From JAENVT01 sp963720775 (lineage in GTDB: Bacteria; Actinomycetota; Acidimicrobiia; Acidimicrobiales; Ilumatobacteraceae): a stretch of DNA of 64,000 nt. Below the pieces are notes generated by a model. That model searched no databases. It was not told where the DNA came from and saw only the letters and a program-made list of their open reading frames with translations. The translations under genes and the position numbers were made by a program. The DNA is taken from assembly GCA_963720775.1 (NCBI GenBank), contig CAVRGR010000003.1, forward strand, positions 62,001-126,000, in the 5' to 3' direction. Below, piece by piece: positions 52,038-62,096 of this stretch. The stretch's first letter is position 1; every line of letters begins with the position of its first letter.

Positions 52038-52664
52038 GGCCGTGGATGGTTGGCCGCCCTGGCGGGCTTGCATCTCCACGGGGATCTCGGCGATGCGGTA
52101 GCCGCGGCGGCCGGCCACCAGGAGGGCCTCGAAGGTATCGCCGAGGTAGTGATGGGGGAAGTTGCCGGCGAAGGCGGTGAGCAGCGGATCGCGAATCGCT
52201 CGAAACCCAGATGTCGGATCGCTGATCGTCAACCCGCTGCGCCGCCGCAGCGTTGCCGACAGGACACGAATCGCTCTTCGACGCACACGAGACTGCGGCG
52301 ACGGCACACCGCCGGGCGCGAAGCGACTGCCCAGCACCATGTCGTAGCCGCCGTCGTCGAGATGTTTCACCAGCGCGCCGATCTGATCGACCGGGTGCTG
52401 TCCGTCGCCGTCGACCTGTACGACCGTCGTGGCGCCAGTCTCGATGGCGTAGCGGAACCCGGCTCGCAGGGCGCCGCCGACACCCAGGTTGATCGGCAGG
52501 CGGATCACGACCGCGCCGGCCTTCTCGGCCACCTCGGCGGTGTGATCGGTGCTGGCGTCGTCGACCACCACGCAGTCGTAGTCGTGGTTCCGTATGGCGG
52601 TGACGACGTCGGCGATGCACTCCTCCTCGTCGAACGCCGGCACGACGACGACGATGTTGGTCAC
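51948..52664 (-). CDS. Family 2 glycosyltransferase, dolichyl-phosphate-mannose-synthase-like
   Basis: A 238-residue GT2 starting at GTG 52664, overlapping the DUF2304 stop. VVVVPAFDEEECI, VVDDASTDHTAEVA, QVDGDGQHP (metal-binding) and SGFRAI are the standard marks. The substrate is probably a polyprenyl-phosphate sugar, as in DPM1/GtrB relatives. Paired with the DUF2304 protein. Confidence 0.9.
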   Translation of the reverse strand: MTNIVVVVPAFDEEECIADVVTAIRNHDYDCVVVDDASTDHTAEVAEKAGAVVIRLPINLGVGGALRAGFRYAIETGATTVVQVDGDGQHPVDQIGALVKHLDDGGYDMVLGSRFAPGGVPSPQSRVRRRAIRVLSATLRRRSGLTISDPTSGFRAIRDPLLTAFAGNFPHHYLGDTFEALLVAGRRGYRIAEIPVEMQARQGGQPSTALPASVRAMLRALTVPFTGCSFDLPPRSPS

Positions 52665-53014
52665 GTGTTCTCCAGCTCGCTGACCCTTCGAGCCAGCAGG
52701 GCGTGGGCCTCGGCCGTGGTGCGCAGTCGCTCCTGGAGCAGCGAGACGCTGATCGAGAGTTGGATCGAGATGGCCAGCAGCAGCAGCGAGCTCAGCATCA
52801 ACAGCACGGCGGTCGGGGTGATGTCGGCCACCTTGCCCAGACGGCCGACGAACGGCAACGTCACGGCCGCAAGCGCCACGAACGCGCCGACACCTAGCCA
52901 GCCGAGCGTGTACCTGGTGGTGAGGAGGCGCCGGCGTGTCAACGTCAGGATGACGAGCATGATGATCACACCACCCAGTGCTAGAACGAGGGCTTGCTTC
53001 ACGGCTGTCGACAT
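52661..53014 (-). CDS. DUF2304 membrane protein
   Basis: A 117-residue protein with three transmembrane helices (ALVLALGGVIIMLVIL, LGWLGVGAFVALAAV, AVLLMLSSLLLLAISIQ) and a coiled-coil C-terminus (LQERLRTTAEAHALLARRVSELE). DUF2304 proteins sit next to polyprenyl glycosyltransferases. Overlaps the GT by GTGA. Confidence 0.85.
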   Translation of the reverse strand: MSTAVKQALVLALGGVIIMLVILTLTRRRLLTTRYTLGWLGVGAFVALAAVTLPFVGRLGKVADITPTAVLLMLSSLLLLAISIQLSISVSLLQERLRTTAEAHALLARRVSELENT

Positions 53015-53031
53015 GACGACGAGCGTAAACG

Positions 53032-53943
53032 ATGACTGCGGAACCGCCGGCTGCGCCGCGGATCTGCATTGCTGTGCCCTTCTTCTCCAACCTCGAGTAC
53101 CTCGATGTCGCTCTCCGATCGCTGCTGGCTCAGACCGATCCGCAGTGGACGGCGATCGTCGTCGACGATGCCAGCCCCGAGGCAGGGGCCGACACCGTGG
53201 TGAAAACCCTCGATGACACCCGGCTGCGGTTCATGCGCAACGAGCACAACCTCGGGGTCGCCGCGAACTTCAATCACTGCTTGGAACTGGGCGGCGCCGA
53301 GGCCGAGATCGTCGTGGTGTTCCATGCCGATGACGTCTTGGAGCCCGAGTACGTCGCTGCGGTGCGCCGTGCTCACAGCGCATTTCCGGCAGCCACATGT
53401 GTCGCTCCTCGGGTGACGGTGATCGGTGACAAGGGCCAGCCGATCCGAACCTTGGGTGACTTCGTGAAGCACACGATGTGGCCGCGGAAGTTGCCGGCGA
53501 CCCTGGTCGGTGACAGGGGGTTGGCTCGCCTGATGCACGGCCAGTTCTTCTACTGCCCGTCGGTGTCGTACCGGGTGGAGCGGTTGCCGGAGCCACGCTT
53601 CGACGACCGTTGGCTGCAGGTGATGGACCTCGACCTGTACGCCCGCGTGCTGCTGAACGGCGGCTCGATCGTGATCGCGTCCGAGCGTGTCTACCGCTAT
53701 CGGCGTCACGATGCGACGATGACCGCCCAGAACTCGCGGTCGCTCGTGCGTGTCGGCGAGGAGGTGGCCGTCTCCCGCGAGATCGCCGACGCGGCGCGGC
53801 AGCTGGGATGGAAACGTGCAGCTCGAGTCGCACGACTGCGAATCACGGTCAGGCTCAATGGGTTGTTGGAGGCTGCTCGCTTGTTGAGGCATCGAAGGCT
53901 TCGTGCAGCCGCCAAAGCCGTGCGTCAAGCAACGAAGAGTTGA
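53032..53943 (+). CDS. Family 2 glycosyltransferase
   Basis: A 303-residue GT-A enzyme. ICIAVPFFSNLEYLD, IVVDDASPE, NEHNLGVAANFNHCLEL, HADDVLEPEY (DxD) and the acceptor region DRWLQVMDLDLYARVLLNGG are present. Family resemblance is to rhamnosyl/glucosyl transferases of surface polysaccharide. Divergent from the DUF2304 gene. Confidence 0.9.
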   Translation: MTAEPPAAPRICIAVPFFSNLEYLDVALRSLLAQTDPQWTAIVVDDASPEAGADTVVKTLDDTRLRFMRNEHNLGVAANFNHCLELGGAEAEIVVVFHADDVLEPEYVAAVRRAHSAFPAATCVAPRVTVIGDKGQPIRTLGDFVKHTMWPRKLPATLVGDRGLARLMHGQFFYCPSVSYRVERLPEPRFDDRWLQVMDLDLYARVLLNGGSIVIASERVYRYRRHDATMTAQNSRSLVRVGEEVAVSREIADAARQLGWKRAARVARLRITVRLNGLLEAARLLRHRRLRAAAKAVRQATKS

Positions 53944-53948
53944 GGGAC

Positions 53949-54329
53949 CTAGACGGCAACTATCTCGAGATGCGTGCCTGATGCCCGAGCGAGATCCAAT
54001 ATGTCGCCTGGATCCGAGGTCAGCACGATGTCGCCATCGCGGCATATCGCCACGACGGCCGCGTCGACGGCGTCGCTTGTCCCACTCTGACCGAGTAGCA
54101 CTCCCGAAGCGCGGCCCAACTGGTCGTCAAGCGGTGCAACGTCGACACCAGCGAGCAATCTCGCGAGTCTCACCTGTCGACCCGCCCCGCCGCGCCACAC
54201 CTGAGCGACGACGCCTCCGTGGCTGCGTGGCGACCTGTCGACAAGACGCTCCGCTTTGACGAGAGCTATGACGTCGCGGTCTCCACGCTCGGCAGCGATC
54301 AAGGCCCCGGCGTCGAGTATCAGCGTCAC
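53949..54329 (-). CDS. PIN-domain toxin (VapC-like)
   Basis: A 126-residue PIN protein. Acidic residues in LILDAGALIAAERGD, SDAVDAAVVAI and VLTSDPGDI match the active site. It overlaps its antitoxin by ATGA. Its sequence is far from the VapC at 33024, so the two pairs are not recent duplicates. Confidence 0.85.
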   Translation of the reverse strand: MTLILDAGALIAAERGDRDVIALVKAERLVDRSPRSHGGVVAQVWRGGAGRQVRLARLLAGVDVAPLDDQLGRASGVLLGQSGTSDAVDAAVVAICRDGDIVLTSDPGDILDLARASGTHLEIVAV

Positions 54330-54598
54330 GCGGCACCGCGCGAGATGACGGCTTTCGACGCGGCTCGACGCTGCGCGTTGGCCACCTCCTCGGCCGAGAT
54401 CTCGCCGTGTTCGGCTTCGTATTCGTTGATGAACTCGTCGAGCGCCCGCAGGCGAGCGTCATGATCGGCCTGTAGTCGAAGCGCGTCGGACACCCAGCTA
54501 CTGATGCTCAAGGCCCGCCCTTCGGCTACTGCGCGCCGGGCCTGTGCCGCAAGTGCACTGTCGACCGACACGGAAAGTCGTTCCTTTGAATCGCTCAC
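54326..54598 (-). CDS. RHH-type antitoxin partner of the PIN toxin
   Basis: A 90-residue protein from GTG 54598. SKERLSVSVDSALAAQARRAV is a ribbon-helix-helix N-terminus, followed by acidic EFINEYEAEHGEISAEEV. A TATGAT -10 box at 54605-54610 lies only six bases upstream, so the mRNA may be leaderless. CACGAACGTG (54620-54629) could be its operator. Confidence 0.8.
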   Translation of the reverse strand: MSDSKERLSVSVDSALAAQARRAVAEGRALSISSWVSDALRLQADHDARLRALDEFINEYEAEHGEISAEEVANAQRRAASKAVISRGAA

Positions 54599-54844
54599 AC
54601 ACCAATCATACTCGTCTACCACGAACGTGGCACACATGACGACAGGAAGGCCCCGGAACGCCAGTCTTCCCCAAGACCTGGGTGCCACGCTTGACGGTGA
54701 GCAGGTTGATGGAACGAGCCTGGCACCCAGATTCTGGGCCGCGGCCGCGAGCACGCGGCAGCGGCTATGGGCAGATCGACTGCTGCCCCGAAGGGCGTCC
54801 GGCAGGCCAACGTGGCCCGCAATGGAGGTGGCTAGCGTCTGGGG

Positions 54845-55801
54845 ATGGCCGATCGGACCACCCAGATGGTCGACGCGATCGATCTCGCGACCGCCAAGGG
54901 ACTCGAGCTCGGGCCGCTGACGAATCCCGTGGTGCGCCGGTCCGACGGCGACATCCGCTATCTCGATCACGTCGACACCGACACGCTTCGTGCTCGCTAC
55001 GCGAGCCACGTCGGGTTCGATGTCGATGCGATCGTGCCGATCGATTACGCCATCGGCAGCGGCTCGATCCAGACCGCGGTCGGCGACGATGCCCCCTTCG
55101 ACTACGTGATCGCCTCGCATGTGATCGAACACGTGCCCGACATGATCGGTTGGCTGCACGACGTGCGCAGCGTGCTGGTTGATGGGGGAGTGCTGTCGTT
55201 GGCAATCCCCGACCATCGCTGCTGCTTCGATGCGTTGCGCTCGCCGACGGTGGCGGCCGACCTCGTGCACGCGTATCTCGACCAGGCGACGATTCCATCA
55301 CCGCGACAGGTCTTCGATCACTACTCCTCGGCGGTGACCTGGCGCGGACAGATCGCGTGGGGCGAGGAACCTCCGTTCGGCGAGCTGGTGGCGGTGCACG
55401 CCGAGCCCGAGGCGCTGGAGCGCGCCACCGCCGCGGCAGCGACCGGCGAGTACGTCGACGTGCATTGTTGGGTGTTCACGCCGCGATCGTTCTGCCGGGT
55501 GATCGGGTCGTTGCAGCGCTTGCGGCTCGTGCCGTTCTCGGTCGAATCGTGCACCGAGACGATCGGTGGTGAGTTCTTCGCCACGCTTCGCACGGCCGAC
55601 CCGGCTGCCGCCACCGTGCCGGCGGTTGCCGAGGGCTCTCCTCGTGCAGCCGAAGCGGCGGTTGTGCGCGAGGAATTGATGGTGGCACGCGTCGCGCTCG
55701 AGTCGGCAACGTCCGAGCTGGCCGCGATGAGACGGAGCCGGTCGTGGCAGATCACGAAGCCGATGCGCAAGCTGAACGCCCGGCGTTCGCGTCGTCGCTG
55801 A
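54845..55801 (+). CDS. SAM-dependent methyltransferase with glycosyltransferase-like tail
   Basis: A 318-residue protein. Methyltransferase core: ATAKGLELGPLTNPVV, YLDHVDTDTLRARY, FDYVIASHVIEHVPD and GGVLSLAIPDHR. The C-terminal helix ends RRSRSWQITKPMRKL, a motif common at the ends of actinobacterial glycan-cluster methyltransferases and glycosyltransferases. Substrate unknown. Confidence 0.85.
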   Translation: MADRTTQMVDAIDLATAKGLELGPLTNPVVRRSDGDIRYLDHVDTDTLRARYASHVGFDVDAIVPIDYAIGSGSIQTAVGDDAPFDYVIASHVIEHVPDMIGWLHDVRSVLVDGGVLSLAIPDHRCCFDALRSPTVAADLVHAYLDQATIPSPRQVFDHYSSAVTWRGQIAWGEEPPFGELVAVHAEPEALERATAAAATGEYVDVHCWVFTPRSFCRVIGSLQRLRLVPFSVESCTETIGGEFFATLRTADPAAATVPAVAEGSPRAAEAAVVREELMVARVALESATSELAAMRRSRSWQITKPMRKLNARRSRRR

Positions 55802-55846
55802 CCCTGTGGCGACGGTTGCGAGTGGGCGCGTCAGCTACCGGCCGAC

Positions 55847-57901
55847 TCAGGTGTGGTAGCCGCTGAGGTCGACGACCAGGTGGGTCGCGGTCTGGGTGTA
55901 GATGCACACCTTGCCGTCCTTCGACGTCGGGGCGACGGCGAGGTTGGCGACGGTGCTGCCCAGTCCGTAGTTCAGCGTCGAAGCAACCGGTCGAGTTCCA
56001 CCGCACGGGAACACCGTGACGAAGCCGGGACCCGTGGCTTCGGTGACGGTGATGTTGAGCACGGCTGCGCGAATGGAGCTCGGCACCCCGACGCGGCCTC
56101 CAATCGGTAGTTCGAGCACCGAGTCGGATGGTCGCGGGCCATTGAACTCGTCCAAACCATCCGCGGTGACAAGGCCCGATCGGGTTTCGAGAACCCTGGT
56201 GGGCTCGAAGAGCCGCACAACTGCCTGAGCTGCGTCATAGCCATTGGCGTCGACCACGACATCGGTGTCGGTGTTGGAGTAGATGCAGATCGCCCCGTTT
56301 GCGCCGACCTTGACCACTGCCGCGTTCGGCACGATCGCGCCCGGCGTGAAGTTGACCGTCGACGCGACCGGTATCTGCTCGCCGCACGGGAACACCGTGA
56401 TGAAGCCGGCGAGGGTTGGGTTGATCGCGGTCACGTTCACGGCGACCGAGCTCGCATCGGTGGGCACGCCTCCGCGGCCGGTGACCTTCACGCCGGTCAC
56501 GGAACCGCCCAACACGCGCCCTTGCCCCGCCGACTGGCCATCGATGGTGGTGAACTCCGGCCCGACGCGGGTGTCGAGCAATCGAGCCGGCACCACGCCG
56601 GAGAAGCTTGCGCCGAACGCGTAGAAGCCGGTGAGATCGGTGATCACTTGAACCGGTGTCTGTGTGTAGATGCAGACGGCACCGTTGCCACCGATGCGGG
56701 CGATCACGGCCACCGCACGCGTCTGGCCGATGTCGTAGTTGAGGTTCGAGGAGGTCGGTCGCGATTCTCCGCAGGGATACACGGTGAGGTAGCCGGCGCC
56801 GAGCGCGCCCGTGACGGTGACGTTGAGCACCACGGAGCGGGCCCATGCCGGCATCTGGGCGCGACCGACGATGCCGAGTTCGAGCACGCTGTCGGCGGGA
56901 CGCAGCCCGATGGCGTTGAACTGTGAGTCGACGGTTCCCAAGCCGGGTCCGGAGCGGGTCTCCAACAGCCGTGTCGGCACGACGGGGATGAGCACCGAGT
57001 GACCGGCGCCTTCCTGGGTGGCAGGTGCCCGGCCGGTCGGCGCGCCCGTGCGATCGACCACCGACGAGTTGCTGAAGAACCCGAGTGTGTCGTCGTAGAC
57101 CGGGAAGCCCCCGAACACGAGGAGCTGATCGCAGCCGGCCGCCTTCAACGTGTCCATGTTGGTGCGGATCGATTGCGGGGTCGAGACGAGGCCGTTGTGG
57201 TCGAGCTCGTTGACGCCGCACATCAGCGTGGCCTTCGAGTCGTAGGCGTGAGCGATGCTGACTCCCAGGTCGCCGTCGTACTTGGCGAACGAGAGCAGGT
57301 CAGCCGAGCCGGGCAGGTCGGCGAGTGCCTTGTCGAGGGCAGTCGTGGTAGGGAGGAAGTTGGCGAAGGGCTTCACACCGGTACGCGCCTGCGCATCGCT
57401 GCGTACCAGCGCCCAACGCGCTTTCAGAATGGGCCATTCCGATCCGTTCGGATCGAACTCGTCGCCCATGTCCCACGCGGCGATGTTGGCCAACTGGGGC
57501 GTCCAGAAGTTGATCGCTGTGGTGCGCACGTTCGGATCGGCCGACCAGAGCCGGTCGTCGTACACCACTGTCTTCATCCCGACGGTCGCGTTGAGTTGAA
57601 CGAGGCGCATGTAGACGTCGAAGCCGACGTATCGGTTGGCAGGCTGGGCAGGTGTGTAGCTGGCGGCCGGGATGTTGCACGGCCCGAACGTTGCATCGAT
57701 GCCGCCGGCTAGAGCCATGGCCCGAACGGCAGTGGCCGCGGCCGGGTCATCGGGGTTCACGCCGCACCACGCCCAGGTGTCGACCGACACGGGTGGCGTC
57801 GGTGGTGCCGCGGCGCTCGCGGGCCGCGAGGGAAGAACTGCAACGACCCCGAGCAACAACGCGACGACGAGCGCGACTGAACCTGGGGATCGTCTGGACA
57901 T
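55847..57901 (-). CDS. Large secreted protein: glycoside-hydrolase-like domain plus three repeat domains
   Basis: A 684-residue exported protein. Signal peptide: RRSPGSVALVVALLLGVVAV. Residues about 35-320 look like a TIM-barrel glycoside hydrolase-like domain (VDTWAWCGVNP, WDMGDEFDPNGSEWP with acidic residues). Then three repeats of about 120 residues each contain R(L/V)L(E/D)TR.G, VVLNVTVTxAxGxGYLTVYPCG, and ICIYTQT..(V/I)(V/T)DL(S/T)G(F/Y). They match the C-terminal domain of the CHRD protein. Start set at ATG 57901. Confidence 0.8.
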   Translation of the reverse strand: MSRRSPGSVALVVALLLGVVAVLPSRPASAAAPPTPPVSVDTWAWCGVNPDDPAAATAVRAMALAGGIDATFGPCNIPAASYTPAQPANRYVGFDVYMRLVQLNATVGMKTVVYDDRLWSADPNVRTTAINFWTPQLANIAAWDMGDEFDPNGSEWPILKARWALVRSDAQARTGVKPFANFLPTTTALDKALADLPGSADLLSFAKYDGDLGVSIAHAYDSKATLMCGVNELDHNGLVSTPQSIRTNMDTLKAAGCDQLLVFGGFPVYDDTLGFFSNSSVVDRTGAPTGRAPATQEGAGHSVLIPVVPTRLLETRSGPGLGTVDSQFNAIGLRPADSVLELGIVGRAQMPAWARSVVLNVTVTGALGAGYLTVYPCGESRPTSSNLNYDIGQTRAVAVIARIGGNGAVCIYTQTPVQVITDLTGFYAFGASFSGVVPARLLDTRVGPEFTTIDGQSAGQGRVLGGSVTGVKVTGRGGVPTDASSVAVNVTAINPTLAGFITVFPCGEQIPVASTVNFTPGAIVPNAAVVKVGANGAICIYSNTDTDVVVDANGYDAAQAVVRLFEPTRVLETRSGLVTADGLDEFNGPRPSDSVLELPIGGRVGVPSSIRAAVLNITVTEATGPGFVTVFPCGGTRPVASTLNYGLGSTVANLAVAPTSKDGKVCIYTQTATHLVVDLSGYHT

Positions 57902-57984
57902 GCCCGGGAGTCTAGAAGTCAAAGTGTCAACCCCGGCCTCGCGCACCGCAGCGGACCCGGCCCACGCTCGATAGCGTCTACTCG

Positions 57985-58551
57985 ATGTCGGCCGTTGCGA
58001 TTCGTGTGCACCCCACTGCAATTGTTGAGGTTGGTGCCGAGGTTGGCGCCGGGACGAGCGTTTGGCATCACGCGCACGTCCGGGACGGAGCCCGTGTGGG
58101 GAAAGACTGCGTGCTGGGCAAGAACGTCTACATCGACATCCACGCCGAGGTCGGCGATCGCTGCAAGCTCCAGAACAACGTCAGTGTGTATCACGGCGTC
58201 CACATCGGCGACGACGTCTTTGTCGGCCCGTCGGCGACGTTCACCAACGATCTTGTGCCCAGGGCATTCAATGCGAGCTGGCAGGTTGTCGACACCTACG
58301 TCAACAGTGGTGCATCGATTGGCGCGAACGCCACAATCGTCTGTGGCGTCACGCTGGGAGAGTTCTCGATGGTGGCAGCGGGCGCAACCGTCACCCGCGA
58401 CGTCGCGGCTCATCAACTCGTCGCTGGAACGCCGGCCCGCCACCTCGGTTGGGTGTGCCGATGCGGCAAGGTCGTCAGCCGGGAACTCGTCCCTCCCGAG
58501 AACCTCGTCTGCGAAGAGTGCGCCGCCGGTGGGACGACGGCCGGAACGTGA
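57985..58551 (+). CDS. Hexapeptide acyltransferase (WbpD/WlbB-like)
   Basis: A 188-residue left-handed beta-helix protein: IHPTAIVEVGAEVGAGTSVWHHAHV, LGKNVYIDIHAEVG, NNVSVYHGVHIGDDVFVGPSATFTND, and GANATIVCGVTLGEFSMVAAGATVTRDV. A C-terminal CRCG/CEEC ribbon may bind zinc. Sugar N-acetyltransferases such as WbpD acylate UDP-aminosugars. It diverges from the large secreted protein. Confidence 0.85.
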   Translation: MSAVAIRVHPTAIVEVGAEVGAGTSVWHHAHVRDGARVGKDCVLGKNVYIDIHAEVGDRCKLQNNVSVYHGVHIGDDVFVGPSATFTNDLVPRAFNASWQVVDTYVNSGASIGANATIVCGVTLGEFSMVAAGATVTRDVAAHQLVAGTPARHLGWVCRCGKVVSRELVPPENLVCEECAAGGTTAGT

Positions 58552-58567
58552 TGCGCAGACGATGCTG

Positions 58568-59854
58568 TTAGCGCCGCTGACCTAACAAGATCACCTCGAG
58601 GTCTGACGTCGAATCGATGCATCTGCGGCCGTCGACGACTATCTTCGCGCCGCCAATGTCGACGGCGTGAAGCTGGCGATACTCGGCATGGTCGGCTTGG
58701 AGAATTGCTGCCGCGCATGGCTCGCCGAGGTGATACGGCTTCAACCCCTCGGCGGCGATCTCGTCGTCGCTGTACAACGGATCGTGGACGACGGGATGTG
58801 CTCCCGCGGCGGCGAGTGCTGCGACGACTGGGAACGCGCCGGAGAATGCCGACTCCTTGACACCTCCACGATACGAGAGCCCAAGCACGGCGACGGTCAA
58901 GCCCCGCAAACTTCCGAGTCTGTCCAGAAGTTTCGAGACGGCGTAGGCCGGCATTGCGTCATTCGTACGTCGTGCCGCCGCGGGTACCTCCGCGGTCGGA
59001 TCACCCGCCAGATACAAATGGGGATAGACAGGGATGCAATGGCCGCCCACCGCGATGCCGGGCTGATGGATGTGGCTGAACGGCTGGCTGTTGCAAGCAT
59101 CGATGACCTGCAAAACGTCGATGTCGTGCTGATCGGCGTACCGTGCGAGCTCGTTGGCAAAGGCGATGTTGATGTCGCGATACGTCGTTTCGGCAAGCTT
59201 GGCCAGCTCCGCCGCTTCGCTCGATCCGAGGTTCCATACGCCATTGGGTCGAGACAGATCGCCTCGTTGGTCGAACTGAAGAACTGACTCGTAGAACTCG
59301 ACAGCGCGATCCGTGCTCTGCAGATCGACGCCACCCACCAATTTCGGATAGTGGCGCAAATCGGCAAAGATTCGTCCTGCATAGACCCTCTCTGGACTGA
59401 AAGCGACGAACAGGTCGTCGCCGAGCGTCAGACCCGACGTAGCAGCGAGCACAGGCGCGAATCGGTCGCGCGTGGTGCCGACCGGAAGTGTGGTTTCGTA
59501 CGAGACGAGCGTGCCCGGTCGAAGGGCGCCGCCGATTGCGTGAGTCGCCTGATCAAGGGCGCGGAAGTCTGGTTGCTTGTTCTGGTCGACCACCAACGGC
59601 ACGACCACGACCACCGCCTCGCATGAGCTCACGGCGGCAGCGATGTCGGTGGTCGCCCGAAGCCGTCCCTCGCGGACCGCTTCAGTCAGATACTCCGTCA
59701 GATGCGCTTCCCCTGGAAATGGTGGCGTGGCCGCGTTCACCAGGTCGACTGTCCTCGGGGAGATGTCCGCCCCAATGACGTCGTGGCCAGAACGCGATAT
59801 CTGAACCGCCAGCGGCAGGCCAATCTTTCCAAGCGCGACAACACAGACCTTCAT
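58568..59854 (-). CDS. Nucleotide-sugar dehydrogenase, WbpA / WecC-like
   Basis: A 428-residue UDP-sugar dehydrogenase. KVCVVALGKIGLPLAVQI (NAD), VVVVPLVVDQNKQPD, SYETTLPVGTTRD, AFSPERVYAGRIF, ETTYRDINIAFANEL and catalytic Cys in GIAVGGHCIPVYPHLY. This pattern fits UDP-N-acetylmannosamine or UDP-GlcNAc 6-dehydrogenases more than Ugd. It would work with the acyltransferase to make N-acetylated uronic acids. Confidence 0.85.
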   Translation of the reverse strand: MKVCVVALGKIGLPLAVQISRSGHDVIGADISPRTVDLVNAATPPFPGEAHLTEYLTEAVREGRLRATTDIAAAVSSCEAVVVVVPLVVDQNKQPDFRALDQATHAIGGALRPGTLVSYETTLPVGTTRDRFAPVLAATSGLTLGDDLFVAFSPERVYAGRIFADLRHYPKLVGGVDLQSTDRAVEFYESVLQFDQRGDLSRPNGVWNLGSSEAAELAKLAETTYRDINIAFANELARYADQHDIDVLQVIDACNSQPFSHIHQPGIAVGGHCIPVYPHLYLAGDPTAEVPAAARRTNDAMPAYAVSKLLDRLGSLRGLTVAVLGLSYRGGVKESAFSGAFPVVAALAAAGAHPVVHDPLYSDDEIAAEGLKPYHLGEPCAAAILQADHAEYRQLHAVDIGGAKIVVDGRRCIDSTSDLEVILLGQRR

Positions 59855-59996
59855 GAGTCCTCTCTACCGACCGTGGCTGGATACAGGTCGTCCTTGTGAC
59901 GACCGACCACGTTAACGGGCAAGCGCGGTGCCTCGGTTTCTTCCCCTTCAACTGTCCGGTTACAACGCCCGAACCTGCTGTGCAACAATTGGTTCG

Positions 59997-61275
59997 GTGG
60001 CACGCGTGCTCCGGCTGGCGATGACGCCGATGCTCGTCGTGACATCCTTCGGGTTCGTTGGCGCCACGCCGGTTGTCAGCGAACCGCTCGGAATGAACAT
60101 TGCACCGAGAGTTGCCGCGGCATCTAGCCTGGTCAACGTCTCGGGCGCTGGGTGCAGCTCCGAGGTCGACGTCGTGGAGACACCGTTCTTGTTTGGCGAT
60201 CCATCGGAGGTGGTCTCGAGTCAGACGGTCACACCATCGGCCGGAGCGTGGTCGAGCACGTTTCCGATGCCGAGAGCGCCCGCCTTCGTGATCGCCACAT
60301 GCGACGGGGTCTCGTCGTTTCCGATCGTCGTCGCGCCGAATGATGTTCGCGACAGGCAGCATGAGCTATTCCGCCGTGACTCCCACCGACATTCAGATCT
60401 CGACCTCCCCGTTGGTTGACGGAAGTGAGTTCTCGATCTTCGATCGGTCGGGTAACGAACTCGGCCATGCGCTGGCAGAGTTCGGGACCGCTACTGTTCG
60501 GATCCCTCGCTCGGCCGGCCCGGCACAGGTGATCGCCATGGGACTGCGCCGCCGAGACCCGCTTGTCGACCTTCCCTACGTTCCTTTCGCTCTTGAGATG
60601 CAGCTCCCACTGTCCTCGTCGCCGTCGATCATCGTCGATCCAGCGGTTACCACGAGTGGCAATCCTGTCTTGGCGTCGGGTCGCTGTTCTGGCAGCGGGC
60701 GTCTGCTCGTCACTGGCGGTGCAACAGGTTGGTATGACACTCCACCCGTGTACGTCGACGAAACGCTGTCTGCTGATGACGCCGGCAGCTGGATTTCGGC
60801 GTTCGTCATGCCCCCAACGGCGTCGACAGCCTCGGTGGTTTGCACGCACGGCTCGGTAACGGAGACAGCGAGCGTTCTCATCGCACCCGCAGACCGCGTC
60901 CAAGCCGTCACGGGCCAACCTGATGGCACCGGACTGATGGTGACTCTTCCGAACGTGATGAGCCCGGAACGACTGGTTGCATTCACAGCGACTGGCAGCC
61001 CAGTGCCGCTTTCGATCGAGGCAGTTCTCAGTGACGGTATCGAAGCCAGACTCGAACCTCCGTGGATACCGGTCAGAGTCGTGATCATTGGGATTCGATC
61101 GTTCGGGGAGAATGCCATGGCTCGGCAGGTGTCGGGCGTGCAGGGCTGGTCGGTGGATTTTGGGGCCATCACCGACGGGGCATCCACAGCAAGTCTCGCG
61201 CCCGCAAAGCGCCTCTTCTCTTCGCTGCTGGACGCCGCGTGTTGCGGGCAACCTGCGGTGCGAATCCGGCCCTGA
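59997..61275 (+). CDS. Secreted protein of unknown function, frameshifted
   Basis: About 425 residues after removing one A at 60339-60340. N-terminus VARVLRLAMTPMLVVTSFGFVGATPVV is a signal peptide; the rest is beta-rich with Cys residues and Ser/Thr-Pro turns (VIATCDG, ASGRCSGSG, TASVVCTHG). No family recognised. GTG 59997 is the likely start. Divergent from the nucleotide-sugar dehydrogenase. Confidence 0.65.
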
Positions 61276-61317
61276 CGAAGGCTCGAGATCCTGAACGCCC
61301 GCCGGGGTCGGGCTCGT

Positions 61318-61935
61318 TCAGTTGGGCGAACACGCTTCGATGGTGCAGTGGCTGTACGGAAACCACAGAAGATCGTGTCGTACGGAGTGTTGGGTGACCG
61401 TGAGGTCTTCTTCGACGAGCCGCAAATAGCCTGCTTCATCGCGGACATGTCTGCCACGGTCGAGCGCGGCGAGGACTCGCGCAAGCGACTTCTGATCGGC
61501 GCTGAAGACCGGATCAAGTGTGACGAGTCGTCCGCCTTGTGATAGCACGCTTCGAACGCCAGCGAGCAAGGACTGCGCGGAGTCATCGGGCAGGTGGTGC
61601 AGGAGCCCGAGAGCGATGACGATGTCGAAGGTACCGACGTCGAGGCTTTCGAGATCGGCGACATTTGCCCGCACGAACCGAGTCGTGGCGTTCGTGCGGC
61701 TAGACGCCACCTTGAGATAGCGCTCGTTGTCATCGATGCCGAGGTAGTGGACATCGCCGAGGAGCGGGCGGATATCGCCGTCACCGCAACCCACATCGAG
61801 GACACGGTCGCCGTCGCGGGGGCGTACATACTTCTCGACGAACTTGCGAGTTGACTCGTTTGCGTTCATCAATTGCTTCCAGCGGTGATACCACCCCGCT
61901 CGCCCGAGAAGCGAGTCGCGAAACGATGTCGTCAC
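61318..61935 (-). CDS. Class I SAM-dependent methyltransferase
   Basis: About 205 residues from GTG 61935 (a longer frame runs to 62058). VLDVGCGDGDIRPLL, HYLGIDDNERYLKVA, FDIVIALGLLHHLPD and GGRLVTLDPVFS give motif I to IV. Methylates an unknown sugar or lipid in the glycan cluster. Divergent from the WecE-like gene. Confidence 0.85.
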   Translation of the reverse strand: MTTSFRDSLLGRAGWYHRWKQLMNANESTRKFVEKYVRPRDGDRVLDVGCGDGDIRPLLGDVHYLGIDDNERYLKVASSRTNATTRFVRANVADLESLDVGTFDIVIALGLLHHLPDDSAQSLLAGVRSVLSQGGRLVTLDPVFSADQKSLARVLAALDRGRHVRDEAGYLRLVEEDLTVTQHSVRHDLLWFPYSHCTIEACSPN

Positions 61936-62096
61936 CTTGCCCCTACTCTCGCTCAATCGACTCAGCCCTGCCGGGCCCGCAGTGGCTGCACTCGGCGACT
62001 CTATACGTCGGTTTAGCGACCCGCTGACGACGAGAGTCAAGTCGTGAGCCGTTGCCATATCGGCCCTGCGTCTGCAGCGCTAGGTATGATTCTGCA

